64,000 bases of DNA, taken from the NCBI RefSeq assembly GCF_021631985.1, contig NZ_CP070225.1:3906001-3970000 (forward strand), read 5' to 3'. Source of the DNA: Sandaracinus amylolyticus (GTDB lineage Bacteria > Myxococcota_A > Polyangia > Polyangiales > Sandaracinaceae). Every line of letters begins with the position of its first letter. Position 1 is the first letter of the stretch. Below the pieces are notes generated by a model. That model saw only the letters and a program-made list of their open reading frames with translations, did no database searches and had not been told where the DNA came from. Of the stretch, positions 42,507 to 52,157 are shown piece after piece. A program made the position numbers and the translations under genes.

Positions 42507-44024
42507 TCAGCTCTTCGCGGCCTCGATCGCCGCGAGCGCGGCGCGGGCCTTGTTGACCGTCTCGTCGTACTCCGACTCCGGCACGCTCGCCTCGACGAGC
42601 CCGGCACCTGCCTGGACGCGCAGCTCGCCGCCCTGCTCCACGACGGTCCGGATCGCGATCGCGACGTCCATGTTGCCGCTCCACGAGAGGTACCCGACCG
42701 CGCCTCCGTAGATGCCGCGCGGCTCGGGCTCGAGCGCGTCGATGATCTGCATCGCGCGCACCTTCGGCGCGCCGCTGAGCGTGCCCGCGGGGAACGTCGC
42801 GGCGAGCAGATCGAGCGCGTCGCGGCCGGGCTCGAGATCGCCGACGACGTTCGACGTCGTGTGCATCACGTGGCTGTAACGCTCGATCACCATCTTCTCG
42901 GTCAGGCGCACCGTGCCCGGGCGCGAGACGCGACCGAGATCGTTGCGACCGAGATCGACGAGCATCACGTGCTCGGCGCGCTCCTTGGGATCGGCGAGCA
43001 GCTCCTCGGCGGCGCGCGCGTCGTCCTCCTCGGTGGCGCCGCGACGGCGCGTGCCCGCGATCGGCCGGACCTCGGCGCGCCCGTGCTCGAGGCGCACCAG
43101 CGTCTCGGGGCTCGCGCCCGCGATGCGGCACTCCTGGAAGCGCAGGAAGAACATGTAGGGCGACGGATTGATCGCGCGCATCGCGCGGTAGACGTCGAAC
43201 GGGTCGACGCCCTCGCTCGGCACGGTGAAGCGCTGCGAGACGACGACCTGGAAGATGTCGCCGGCGCGGATGTGCTCCTTCGCCTGCTCGACCGCGGCGC
43301 AGAAGCGATCGCGATCGAACGAGCTCGCGGGCAGCGGGCGATCGTGGCGCGGAGGGCCGGGCGGGCTCATCGGACGCAGGGCGACGTTGCGCTGCATGCG
43401 CGCGATGACGCCGTCGATGCGCGCGAGCGCGTCGTCGTACGCGGCGCGCGCGTCGGGAACGTCGGAGCGCACCGGCAGCACCACACGCGCGGTCTGCTTG
43501 AGCGAGTCGAAGATCACGATCGGGCCGCCGATCGCGTACGAGAAGTCCCACTCCTCCGCGGGCCGGCGATCGTCCTTGCGCAGCGCGCTCGGCTCGAAGG
43601 CGCGCACCGCGTCGTAGGCGACGTAGCCCACCGCGCCGCCCCAGAAGCGCGGCAGCCACGGCACCTCGGGCGCGCGGTACTGCGCGAGGGTCGCGCGCAG
43701 CTCCTTCCACGGATCGACGCCGGTCCTCGTCTCGACGCGACCACCGCTGAGCGAGCCGCTACGGATTTCGTAGCGGTCGCCGCGACCGCGCACCCGCAGA
43801 TCGGGATCGAACCCGACGAACGAGTAGCGCGCCCACTTCTCTCCGCCGACGACGCTCTCGAGCAAGTAGCTGCCTTCGCCGCCGCCGAGCGCCGCGTACG
43901 CGGCGACCGGAGTGAGCGTGTCGGCGAGCACCTCGCGCGTGACGGGAACGATCGATGACTCGCGCCGGAGCGCGACGAACTCCTCGAACGACGGGCGTGC
44001 GGGTCCCATGACGAGGTGCGTCAT
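42507..44024 (-). CDS. trpE: Anthranilate synthase component I
   Basis: A 505-residue enzyme that converts chorismate to anthranilate with TrpG. LLES (54-57) is the tryptophan feedback site. GGAVGYVAYDAVRAFEPS, KEHIRAGDIFQVVVSQRF, NPSPYMFFLRF, GASPETLVR, PIAGTRRRGAT, VMLVDLGRNDLGRV and TFPAGTLSGAPKVRAMQIID are all present, so all chorismate and Mg contacts look intact. TrpG is not adjacent. PabB is the nearest alternative, but the N-terminal domain with LLES favours TrpE. A palindrome is embedded in the coding region at 43756-43776. The start is ATG 44024, or 44009; both are near the divergent GT4 gene. Confidence 0.95.
   Translation of the reverse strand: MTHLVMGPARPSFEEFVALRRESSIVPVTREVLADTLTPVAAYAALGGGEGSYLLESVVGGEKWARYSFVGFDPDLRVRGRGDRYEIRSGSLSGGRVETRTGVDPWKELRATLAQYRAPEVPWLPRFWGGAVGYVAYDAVRAFEPSALRKDDRRPAEEWDFSYAIGGPIVIFDSLKQTARVVLPVRSDVPDARAAYDDALARIDGVIARMQRNVALRPMSPPGPPRHDRPLPASSFDRDRFCAAVEQAKEHIRAGDIFQVVVSQRFTVPSEGVDPFDVYRAMRAINPSPYMFFLRFQECRIAGASPETLVRLEHGRAEVRPIAGTRRRGATEEDDARAAEELLADPKERAEHVMLVDLGRNDLGRVSRPGTVRLTEKMVIERYSHVMHTTSNVVGDLEPGRDALDLLAATFPAGTLSGAPKVRAMQIIDALEPEPRGIYGGAVGYLSWSGNMDVAIAIRTVVEQGGELRVQAGAGLVEASVPESEYDETVNKARAALAAIEAAKS
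43756..43776. repeat. Palindrome inside trpE similar to 18805-18823
   Basis: CCGCTACG, GATTT, CGTAGCGG: 8-bp arms. The core GCTACGGATT...CGTAGC is shared with the palindrome at the osmC/PAS-STAS stops. In this place it encodes part of the trpE N-terminal domain without disrupting the frame. Confidence 0.55.
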
Positions 44025-44087
44025 AACACGACGCGCTCGCCTGGACTCCCCGTCGTGAGCCGGGGCGCTGCGCCTACGTCAACCTTC

Positions 44088-45575
44088 ATGGGCCTCATCT
44101 CGGACGTGGAGATCGGCGCCGTCCCGCTCCAGCGCTTCGTCCCGGTGCTCGGGCCGGAGCGCGTCGCGACCACGCTCGCGTTCGCGGCGTCGATCCGCGA
44201 GAAGCTCCGCGGCGGCGCGGTGTGGAACGTGAACTCGACCGCGGTGGGCGGCGGCGTCGCGGAGATGCTGCCTTCGCTGCTCGCGTACGCGCGCGGGATG
44301 CAGATCGACGCGCGGTGGGTCGTGATCCACGGCGAGCACGAGTTCTTCGTGCTCACGAAGCGCGTCCACCACGCGCTGCACGGGAGCGCAGGCGAAGGCG
44401 GGCCGCCGCGCGAGGTGGATCGCCCGCTCTACGAGGCGACGTGCACCGCGAACGCATCGGAGCTCGCGCTGCGGCTCGGTCCCGGCGACGTCGTGATCCT
44501 GCACGACCCGCAGACCGCGGGGATGGCGCCGCACCTGATCGATCGAGGGGCGCGCGTGATCTGGCGCTGTCACATCGGCGCCGACGCACGCACGCCCGAG
44601 GTCGACGCAGGATGGGCGTTCCTCCGGCCTTATCTCGAGCGCGTGCCGGTGCTCGTGTTCTCGCGTCGCGAGTACGTGCCGCGCGAGCTCGACGGGCCGC
44701 GGATCCGCATCATCCAGCCCTCGATCGACGCGTTCTCGCCGAAGAACGAGGAGATGGACGTCGACGTCGTGAGGGCGATCCTCGCGCACGTCGGCGTGCT
44801 CGCGGGGCCGTGCCCCGATCGCGCGTCGCCGGTCTACGTGCGTCGTGACGGCTCGCCGGCGCGGGTCGAGCGCGTCGCGGACATCGTGCGCGCCGGGCCC
44901 GCGCCGGGCATCGACGTGCCGCTCGTGGTGCAGGTCTCGCGGTGGGATCCGCTGAAGGACATGCACGGCGTGATGTGCGGGTTCGCGAAGCTGATCGCGA
45001 GCGGTCGCGCGGGCGACTCGGCGCTCGTGCTCGCGGGGCCCAACGTGCACGCGGTCGCCGACGATCCCGAGGGGCCGCGCGTGTACCACGACGTGCTCGA
45101 CGGCTGGTACAAGCTGCCGCCCTCGGCGCGCGCGCGCATCACGCTCGCGATGCTGCCGACCGCCGACGTCGACGAGAACGCGGCGATCGTGAACGCGCTG
45201 CAGCGGCACGCCGAGATCGTCGTGCAGAAGAGCCTGCACGAGGGCTTCGGGCTCACGGTCACCGAGGCGATGTGGAAGGCGCGCGCGGTGATCGCGTCGC
45301 GCACCGGCGGCATCCAGGATCAGATCGTCCAGGGCGAGAGCGGCGTGATGATCGACGATGCGCACGACCTCGACGCGCTCGCGGACGCGCTGGCGGGGCT
45401 GGTCGGAGATCCCGAGCGGCGCCATCGCATCGGCGCGGCGGCGAAGGAGCGCGCACGCGTGCAGTTCCTCGGCATCCGCCACCTGCTCGACTACGCGGCG
45501 GTGATCGACGAGATGCTGGGCACCACGACCGCGCCGGCGCGCGCGAGCGATCAGACCGTGGGCGCGCCGGCCTGA
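44088..45575 (+). CDS. GT4 glycosyltransferase, trehalose synthase (TreT)-like
   Basis: A 495-residue soluble GT-B glycosyltransferase. The N-terminal half has GGAVWNVNSTAVGGGVAEML (the G-G-G-V-A-E donor/acceptor loop) and VVIHGEHEFFVLTK; HDPQTAG follows. The C-terminal GT4 half has VSRWDPLKDMHGVMCGFAKL, then QKSLHEGFGLTVTEAMWKAR, with the conserved E-x7-E. This order matches trehalose synthase of the TreT type, which joins a nucleotide-glucose with glucose reversibly. The last 25 bp overlap the convergent membrane-protein gene. Divergent from trpE by 63 bp. Confidence 0.88.
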   Translation: MGLISDVEIGAVPLQRFVPVLGPERVATTLAFAASIREKLRGGAVWNVNSTAVGGGVAEMLPSLLAYARGMQIDARWVVIHGEHEFFVLTKRVHHALHGSAGEGGPPREVDRPLYEATCTANASELALRLGPGDVVILHDPQTAGMAPHLIDRGARVIWRCHIGADARTPEVDAGWAFLRPYLERVPVLVFSRREYVPRELDGPRIRIIQPSIDAFSPKNEEMDVDVVRAILAHVGVLAGPCPDRASPVYVRRDGSPARVERVADIVRAGPAPGIDVPLVVQVSRWDPLKDMHGVMCGFAKLIASGRAGDSALVLAGPNVHAVADDPEGPRVYHDVLDGWYKLPPSARARITLAMLPTADVDENAAIVNALQRHAEIVVQKSLHEGFGLTVTEAMWKARAVIASRTGGIQDQIVQGESGVMIDDAHDLDALADALAGLVGDPERRHRIGAAAKERARVQFLGIRHLLDYAAVIDEMLGTTTAPARASDQTVGAPA

Positions 45576-47341
45576 CGGGCGCGACGACGGCGCCACGGCG
45601 CGAGCGCGAGCACCACGCACGCGATCGCGCCGGTGAGCGAGAGCCCGACGGTGTACGGCAGATCGCGCGGGAAGTAGCGCGCCTCGACGCGCATGCGGCC
45701 GCGCGGTTGCTGCACGTCGACGGCGAGCCGCACGTCGTCGGAGATCACCTGGCCCTGCGCGCTGGTCCAGTCGTCCGCGTGGTTCTGGTTGAACACGACG
45801 AGCGCGGGCTCGTCGAGCTCGATGTCGGCCCACACCGTGAGCGACGTGCGGCCCCACGCGATCACGCGCCCTGCTTCCTCGGGAACGATGCGCGCCTGGG
45901 GGCCCTCGCCGAGCCAGAGCCGCGTCGAGCGCGGCCACGGGACGGGGTCGTAGCACTCGATCGTGCCGACGTTCTCCGAGGGATAGTTCGCGTACTCGTC
46001 GAGGTAGCTGCGCCCCCGCACGAGGTGGTGATCCACCGGCGCGCGCACCCCGACCGGCTCTTCGTTCCAGCGATCGATGATGCCGACGTTGATCACGTAG
46101 AGATCGATCGTGATCGCGAGCACGAGGGTCCACGGGATCGCCCACGACAGCGCGCGCACGTCGGCGCGCACCGGGAGCGACGCGATCGCCTGCGCGATGC
46201 GATCGAGCGCGACGCCCGCGAGCAGCGCCATGAAGAAGATCAGCAGGACGCGGAAGCGCGAGGGGACGTGGATCGATCGGTAGAACGGGAGCTCCTGGAG
46301 GAGCGGCCACGGATGGTGCGGGGTCGCGCTGCCCTGGGTGAACAGGAAGAACAGCACGAGGCCGAGCACGAGCCAGAGCATCGTCGCGCGCGAGCGGGCG
46401 CTGGTGCGCGACGCGGTGATCGAGGCGAACGCCGCGGCGAGCCCGAGCGCGCTGAGGACGACGATCGCCCAGCCGACGTACGCGCCGTACTCGGGCCACA
46501 CCCAGCCGTGCCCCGCGAAGCGGTAGTCGTGGGTGCGCGCGGTGAGCATCTCGAGGATCTCCGAGGGCGAGAGCCAGTCGGGATCGGGCACGGGATGCGG
46601 GTTCGCGCGCAGCGCGAAGAGGATCGGCAGGAAGCGTGCGGCGCCGAGCAGACCGGTGAGCGCGCCCGAGAGCGCAGCGACCGCGGCGAGACGAGGCACG
46701 AGGCGCGGCAGCGCGAACGCGCGCACCAGCGCGTCGAACGCGAGCAGCAGCACGAAGTACGGGAACGGGTAGTGCCCGCCCTCGAGGACGATGAGCACCA
46801 TCCACGCCGCGACCACGCCGCACCACCGGAGATCGCGCTCCGCCGCGCGCCACGCGAGGAGCAGCGCCGGTGCGTAGTAGAACGCGAGGAACGTCGCGTG
46901 GCCGCCCGCGCCGTGCCACGCGAAGAAGCCCGACGCGCACCACGCGATCGCCGCGAGCAGCGATGCGATCCGCGTGAGCGACACTTCGCGGCGCGCGAAC
47001 GTGTACATCGACGCGAAGCCGACGACCGCGTGGAAGAGGACGAAGAGCTTGTGGCCGAGGTTCGTCCCGAAGGGCAGCGCGAAGATCAGGTACGTGGGCG
47101 AGTAGACCTGCGCCTGCGGGTTGCCCCAGAGCGGCACGCCTCCGCAGTGATGCGGGTTCCAGAGCGGGAGCTCGCCCCAGCGCACGTAGGCGACGCGGCC
47201 CGCCTCCCACATGTGATGGAACCACTGCCAGTCGCCCCAGCCGCTCGCGCCGGTGAGGAACGCGGGCGACCACAACGCGCCCATCGCGATCAGCGCGACG
47301 ACGAGGACCCCGAGCCCGCGCACCACACGCTCGCGCGTCAT
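45551..47341 (-). CDS. Polytopic membrane protein, YfhO-like
   Basis: A 596-residue protein with about ten transmembrane helices and a C-terminal periplasmic beta domain (DIELDEPALVVFNQNHADDW onward). Features: GDWQWFHHMWEAGRVAYVRW, PLWNPHHCGGVPLWGNPQAQ and HVPSRFRVLLIF, all found in YfhO family proteins, which in Gram-positives assist teichoic-acid glycosylation. The H-x-GGxPLW motif is typical. ATGA overlap with the methyltransferase gene upstream (stop at 47338) shows translational coupling. The 3' end overlaps the TreT-like gene by 25 bp. Belongs to the envelope cluster through 62 kb. Confidence 0.85.
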   Translation of the reverse strand: MTRERVVRGLGVLVVALIAMGALWSPAFLTGASGWGDWQWFHHMWEAGRVAYVRWGELPLWNPHHCGGVPLWGNPQAQVYSPTYLIFALPFGTNLGHKLFVLFHAVVGFASMYTFARREVSLTRIASLLAAIAWCASGFFAWHGAGGHATFLAFYYAPALLLAWRAAERDLRWCGVVAAWMVLIVLEGGHYPFPYFVLLLAFDALVRAFALPRLVPRLAAVAALSGALTGLLGAARFLPILFALRANPHPVPDPDWLSPSEILEMLTARTHDYRFAGHGWVWPEYGAYVGWAIVVLSALGLAAAFASITASRTSARSRATMLWLVLGLVLFFLFTQGSATPHHPWPLLQELPFYRSIHVPSRFRVLLIFFMALLAGVALDRIAQAIASLPVRADVRALSWAIPWTLVLAITIDLYVINVGIIDRWNEEPVGVRAPVDHHLVRGRSYLDEYANYPSENVGTIECYDPVPWPRSTRLWLGEGPQARIVPEEAGRVIAWGRTSLTVWADIELDEPALVVFNQNHADDWTSAQGQVISDDVRLAVDVQQPRGRMRVEARYFPRDLPYTVGLSLTGAIACVVLALAPWRRRRARQAGAPTV

Positions 47342-48255
47342 GCGTTCGGAGCGCGTCGCGCCACCAGGACGAACCCCTCGGACACAGGCGGCCACGCCGC
47401 GCGCTTCACGCGCTCGGGCGCGATGGCGAGCGCGACGCGCGCGACCTTCGCGGCGGCGTCGAAGTTGGTCCCGCGCGCGAGGATCGACGCGATGTACTCG
47501 AGGTTGTAGGTGCGGCGCGCGGGCGCGGTCAGCACGACCTCGAGCCCGGCGCGGCGCGCGACGTCGGAGAGCGACGCGGGCGTGAAGAACCAGAGGTGCG
47601 CGCGGTGGTAGTGCGTCCAGCGCGGGCCGAGGACGCGCGCGCCGAGGCTGCTCGAGTCGTTCGTCGCGAGCGCGATCACGCCGCCGGGCGCGAGGAGCTC
47701 CGCGGCGCGGCGCAGCGTCGCGACGGGATCGCGCACGTGCTCGATCACGTCGATCATCGAGACGACGTCGAGGGGCGCGTCGGGCGTGAACGTCTCGAGC
47801 GTCGCGCTCAGCACGCGGCGGCCGGGGCGCGCGGCGGGATCGGCGGGCGCGAGCGGATCGATGCCGACCGCGTCGAACCCGCGCTCCTGCGCCGCGAGCA
47901 GCGAGAACCCGAGGCCGCATCCGACGTCGAGCAAGCGGCGACCGTCGGAGCGCAGCGCGGGCTCGGCGACGTCGAGCACGCTCGCGTAGGTCGCCTTCTT
48001 CGTGCGCGCCAGCGCGGCGTCCGAGCTGTGCGGGCCTTCGACGAAGCCGAACTGCTCGTAGTAGTGCTCGTCGTAGATCGCGCCGAGCTGGTCGTCGGAG
48101 GGCTGCGGATCGGCGAAGCGCAGGTGGCACTGCTCGCACTCGACGACCCAGGGGAGCGTCGCGCCGAACACGGGGCGATGACGTTCGCCCTGGCAGATCG
48201 GGCAGCGCGTCCCCGCGCGCGTTCCGGGCTCGGTGCGTGCCACACTCCCGTCCAT
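47338..48255 (-). CDS. Class I SAM-dependent methyltransferase with N-terminal zinc ribbon
   Basis: A 305-residue methyltransferase. A zinc-ribbon-like pair of CxxC motifs (CPICQGERHRPVF and ECEQCHLRFADPQP) precedes a short helical part and the Rossmann core: LDVGCGLGFSLLAAQERGFD (SAM motif I), then SMIDVIEHVRDPVATLRRAA, and ALATNDSSSLGARVLGPRWT. This layout is common in sugar or polyketide methyltransferases encoded in surface-polysaccharide clusters. Stop at 47338 overlaps the start of the YfhO-like gene (ATGA). Divergent from the GT39-like gene at 48359. Confidence 0.92.
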   Translation of the reverse strand: MDGSVARTEPGTRAGTRCPICQGERHRPVFGATLPWVVECEQCHLRFADPQPSDDQLGAIYDEHYYEQFGFVEGPHSSDAALARTKKATYASVLDVAEPALRSDGRRLLDVGCGLGFSLLAAQERGFDAVGIDPLAPADPAARPGRRVLSATLETFTPDAPLDVVSMIDVIEHVRDPVATLRRAAELLAPGGVIALATNDSSSLGARVLGPRWTHYHRAHLWFFTPASLSDVARRAGLEVVLTAPARRTYNLEYIASILARGTNFDAAAKVARVALAIAPERVKRAAWPPVSEGFVLVARRAPNA

Positions 48256-48358
48256 CCGAAGCCCCGAGGTGTAGCCGCGTCCGCGCGCGATTGCACGCCC
48301 CGCGAGCAGCGAGAAACCCGAGGAGAAAGCGCGTGACCTTCCGCGCCCCCCGGATACG

Positions 48359-50176
48359 ATGCGCGCCGTGCGCGCCCCGAGGACGAGCTCGAACGCGGAT
48401 CGCGCGTCGCTGCTCGCGCTGATCGCGGCGACGCTCGTCGGCGGCGCGCTGCGCCTGTCGACGGTCACCTGGGGCGACCCGTTCCTGTTCCATCCCGACG
48501 AGCGCGGCTTCGTGATGTGGGAGGCTGCGTCGATCGAGTGGCGCGGCATGACGCGCGGCGAGTGGCGGCCCGACACGACGACCTACGGGCCCGTGATCTA
48601 CGAGCTCGCCCTCGCTCTGAAGTGGGCGTTCCTCGGCGGGTTCGACGAGGCGCGCGAGGAGGCGCAGCGCTACCCGGACTCCTGGGCCTACGTCGTGGCC
48701 GGCATGGACGCGTGGGACGACGGAGAGCCCTACTCGTTCCTGCGCTGGACCCAGCTCGTGCGCGTGTTCGGCGCGATCGGATCGGCGATCGCGATCGCGC
48801 TGATGGGCCTCGCGGCGTGGAAGCTCGCGGGCCCACGCGCCGGTGTGATCACGGCGTGGCTCTCCGCGCTCTGCGCCGGGCTCGTGCAGGCGTCGCACTA
48901 CGCGACGACCGACTCGCTCGTGCTGGTGTGGGCCGCGATGTTGCTGCACGCGTGCGCACGCCTCGCGCGCGTTGGACGCTCCGGGAGCGCGCTCTACGCG
49001 GGGATCTCGCTCGGGCTGATCGCGGCGACGAAGATGACCGGGCTCGTGCTGCTCGCGGTGGTGCCGGTCGCGATCGCGGCGAGCACGGGCAACGAAGGAC
49101 TGCTGCGGAGCGATCGCTTCCTCGCGCGGCACTGGGTCGGGCGTTCGATCGCAGCGCTCGCGACGAAGCGCTTCGCGATCGTCGTGGTCGTCACGATCGC
49201 GATCTACGCGCTGCTCTGCCCGTGGGCGTTCTTCGATCGCGACGCGTACTTCGCCGTGCCCGCGAACCGCAGCGGGCGCCACGTGTTCCTCTCGCAGTAC
49301 ACCGACTCCGACTACGAATTCTGGGATTGGCGCTTCACCTACAACGGGACGACGCCGTTCCTGTACCTGCTGACCCACGTGATCCCGTACGCGGTCGGGA
49401 TCCCCGTGATGATCGCGGGGATCGTCGGGATGGCGCGGTGGTGGCGGCGCGATGGAGAGGGCGCGCGCATCGCGCTGCTCGCGGCGCTGCCGACGTTCCT
49501 GCTGGTCGGGCCGTGGGGCGTGAAGACGATTCGTTATGCGATCCCCGTGGTGCCGGGACTGCTGCTCGGCGCCGGGCTGTGGTGCGCGCGGGCGTGGGAT
49601 CGCGGCGCGTGGCGGCGCGCGCTGGTCGCGCTCGTGATCGCGGCGGGGCTCGCGCGCGGCATCGCGTTCACCGCGATGTTCTGGGAGCCCGATCCGCGCG
49701 CGCTCGCGGGGCGCTGGCTGCTCGATCACGCGGAGCGCGGGGACATCGTCGTGCTCGGGCCGGAGGCGTCGTACTCCGCGCCGCTCGGCGGCAACGAGGA
49801 CGGAGTCGGCGTGGATCGCCCGCCGATGCCGGGCTTGCGCGTCCGGCGCATGTGGCAGTCGCGCCCGGCCGACGTCCCGGCGCACGTGGACTCGCTGCTG
49901 CGTGACGCGCGCTTCGTGGTCGTCGACGAGTTCTATCTGCGCCGGGGCACGCACCCCGAGGCGCGATGGCGCGCGCGCGATCAGTCGCGCTTCTATCGCG
50001 CGCTCTTCGACGGAGACACCGGCTTCGAGCTCGTCGCGACGTTCGCGCGCGAGCCGCGGCTCGGGCCGATCGTGTGGGACGAGAGCGACGCGGAGATGCT
50101 CGCCGTCGCGTTCGATCACATGCCGGTCTACGTGTTCGAGCGGCGCGGCGAGTACCGCACGCCCTTCCCGCGCTGA
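48359..50176 (+). CDS. GT39-type (ArnT/PMT-like) glycosyltransferase membrane protein
   Basis: A 605-residue polytopic protein. After the first helix comes LFHPDERGFVMWEAA, the Asp-Glu motif of GT-C enzymes such as ArnT and protein O-mannosyltransferases. About eleven hydrophobic helices follow, and a periplasmic C-terminal domain from about residue 430 (DIVVLGPEASYSAPLGGNED, then PADVPAHVDSLLRDARFVVV). It probably transfers a sugar from polyprenyl phosphate to a lipid or protein on the outer side of the membrane. ATG 48359. It abuts the convergent gene (stop 50176; next stop 50177). Confidence 0.88.
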   Translation: MRAVRAPRTSSNADRASLLALIAATLVGGALRLSTVTWGDPFLFHPDERGFVMWEAASIEWRGMTRGEWRPDTTTYGPVIYELALALKWAFLGGFDEAREEAQRYPDSWAYVVAGMDAWDDGEPYSFLRWTQLVRVFGAIGSAIAIALMGLAAWKLAGPRAGVITAWLSALCAGLVQASHYATTDSLVLVWAAMLLHACARLARVGRSGSALYAGISLGLIAATKMTGLVLLAVVPVAIAASTGNEGLLRSDRFLARHWVGRSIAALATKRFAIVVVVTIAIYALLCPWAFFDRDAYFAVPANRSGRHVFLSQYTDSDYEFWDWRFTYNGTTPFLYLLTHVIPYAVGIPVMIAGIVGMARWWRRDGEGARIALLAALPTFLLVGPWGVKTIRYAIPVVPGLLLGAGLWCARAWDRGAWRRALVALVIAAGLARGIAFTAMFWEPDPRALAGRWLLDHAERGDIVVLGPEASYSAPLGGNEDGVGVDRPPMPGLRVRRMWQSRPADVPAHVDSLLRDARFVVVDEFYLRRGTHPEARWRARDQSRFYRALFDGDTGFELVATFAREPRLGPIVWDESDAEMLAVAFDHMPVYVFERRGEYRTPFPR

Positions 50177-52153
50177 TCAGGGCTCGGCGGGCGCGTCGCC
50201 GTGACGCGCCGCTCTCCACGCGCGACGGCGCTCCGCGATCGCGCGCAGGTGCGCCGCCTCTTCGACCGAGGGGGCGGGCTCGGGATCGAGCATCTCCATC
50301 TTGCCGAAGCCGAGCCACCCGCCGACCACGCGGATCCGCAGCTCGCAGATGCCCTGGTGCTCGCGCATCACCGGCACGCGCAGCTCGCGCGTGGTCGGAT
50401 CGACGCGCCACGAGCCGAGGTCTTCGCCGTCGAGCTCGAGCCACACGTGCACCGGGCCTTCGCTGTCGGGCGGGCGCGCGACCTCGAAGCGGAGCGCGCC
50501 GATCTCGGGCCAGCTGATCGGCACGATCGCGCGCGCATATCCCTCGCGCACCCCGCGCACGCGGCGCCCTTGGATCGTGCGCACGTCCTCGTCGAACCCG
50601 ACGAGCAGCTCCTGGTGTCGCTCGACGAAGTCGAACGTCGCTTCCTCGGCGCGCCGCGCGAGCGTGAGCCACTCGTGGAAGAAGAGCTCGGGCGCGCCCG
50701 CGACGTCCCACGCGCGCGGCGAGATGCGATGGCGGATCGCGAACGGGATCGACGCGGGCCACGCGAGCGGGTTGCCGACGTGCTCGCGCACCGGGCGCGC
50801 GATGCGCCCCCAGATGTCCATCCACATGCGCTCGGACGAGTGCGCGACGTCGGTCCGCAGCGCCTGCGCGACACCGACCTGCGTGCCGGTCGACCACGCG
50901 CCGAGCACCACGACGATCGCGGTCGCGAGCGCGCCGAGGGCCACGCTGCGCCCGCGCCGCTGTCGCTCCACCACCTCGCTGGCGACCGCCGCGATCCCGA
51001 TCGCGAACGGCACCGAGACCGAGTCGAAGCGACGGCCGGGAAACCCGAGCGCGCCCCACCAGTCGTACACGCTCGCGTTCACGTACGTGCTGATCGCGAA
51101 GAAGAGCAGGAGGGGCAGGCCCATCGATCGGGTCTCGCGCTTCCACGCCAGCATCACGAGCCCGATCACCGCGACGTAGAGGATCGGGCTCCACACGAGG
51201 AGCCCGTTCGACGTCGAGAAGAGCACCTTGTCGAGGCGCGGCGCGCCCCAGCGCAGGTAGTGACGGCCCTGCGGCAGGAAGAAGAGCTCGCCCTGGCTGT
51301 CCCACCACTGCCAGACCTGCGGCGCGAACACGAGCGCGGTCACCAGCGCGTAGACGACGCCCCACCCGACCAGCACCCCGAGCCCGCGTCCGTCGCGCTC
51401 CTTGATGCGGCCCCACGCGCGCTCGATCCACAAGCAGAGCGGCAGGATCGCGATCACCGCGTTCTGCGGTCGCGTGAGCATCGCGAGGCCGGTCGCGACG
51501 CCGAGCCACACCCAGCCCCAGCGCGAAGGGCGACGGCGCTCGCGATCCCACGCGAGCACGACGAGCGCACCGGTCGCGGCCGACGCGGCGTGCCCGTACG
51601 AGAGCAACATCGTCGCGTAGTAGGTGAGCGGCGTGAGCACGCCCATCGCGACGGCACCGAAGAGCGCTGGACCTTCGCCGAACGCGCGACGCGCCACGAC
51701 GAACGCGATCACGATCGTGAGCACACCGGCGATCAGCGATCCCCGTACCGCGCGCTCCGCGAGCGGTCCGATGCAGCCGAGCCGATAGCGGGGATCGCGA
51801 TGGTGCAGCGCGGGGTGATCGGTCGCGACGTCGAAGAGCAGGATCGGGATCCAGAACAGCGAGGGCCCCGGGTTCCACTGGTTGATGACGTCGCCCTGCT
51901 GGGTGTGCCGAAGGCCCCACGGATCGTCGCAGATCTCGTAGTCGCGCTCGAAGTCGACGTCCTGATCGAAGACGATCGATCGCGCCCAGAGCCACGTGTA
52001 GTAGCCGTCGCCGTGCACCGTGCCCGGCATCGGGTCGACGATCAGCAGCACGACGAGCCACGCGAAGCACGCGCCGAGGACGAGCGTGGCGCGCGGCGAG
52101 GGCAGCTTGTGCGAGCGCAGGATCGTCGAGCGGGACGGTCGCACCGGGCCCAA
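50177..52153 (-). CDS. Polytopic GT-C-like membrane protein with C-terminal beta domain
   Basis: A 658-residue protein with about eleven helices (for example SLIAGVLTIVIAFVVARRAF). The N-terminal extracellular segment HGDGYYTWLWARSIVFDQDV has acidic motifs expected for GT-C catalysis. The end is a periplasmic beta domain: VWLELDGEDLGSWRVDPTTR, then CELRIRVVGGWLGFGKMEML, ending in a charged helix. The start is a TTG at 52153, four bases after the upstream stop (coupling); GTG 52144 is an alternative. The gene upstream is the single-pass discoidin protein. Confidence 0.78.
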   Translation of the reverse strand: MGPVRPSRSTILRSHKLPSPRATLVLGACFAWLVVLLIVDPMPGTVHGDGYYTWLWARSIVFDQDVDFERDYEICDDPWGLRHTQQGDVINQWNPGPSLFWIPILLFDVATDHPALHHRDPRYRLGCIGPLAERAVRGSLIAGVLTIVIAFVVARRAFGEGPALFGAVAMGVLTPLTYYATMLLSYGHAASAATGALVVLAWDRERRRPSRWGWVWLGVATGLAMLTRPQNAVIAILPLCLWIERAWGRIKERDGRGLGVLVGWGVVYALVTALVFAPQVWQWWDSQGELFFLPQGRHYLRWGAPRLDKVLFSTSNGLLVWSPILYVAVIGLVMLAWKRETRSMGLPLLLFFAISTYVNASVYDWWGALGFPGRRFDSVSVPFAIGIAAVASEVVERQRRGRSVALGALATAIVVVLGAWSTGTQVGVAQALRTDVAHSSERMWMDIWGRIARPVREHVGNPLAWPASIPFAIRHRISPRAWDVAGAPELFFHEWLTLARRAEEATFDFVERHQELLVGFDEDVRTIQGRRVRGVREGYARAIVPISWPEIGALRFEVARPPDSEGPVHVWLELDGEDLGSWRVDPTTRELRVPVMREHQGICELRIRVVGGWLGFGKMEMLDPEPAPSVEEAAHLRAIAERRRAWRAARHGDAPAEP

Positions 52154-52157
52154 TCGA

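Noticed and set aside
42507-44024. trpE considered as pabB
   Set aside because: The N-terminal domain has the LLES tryptophan feedback motif, which favours anthranilate synthase.
45551-50119. A 1522-codon frame joining membrane protein, methyltransferase antisense and more
   Set aside because: Only the part after 47341 belongs to a real gene; the rest lies antisense or out of frame with real genes.
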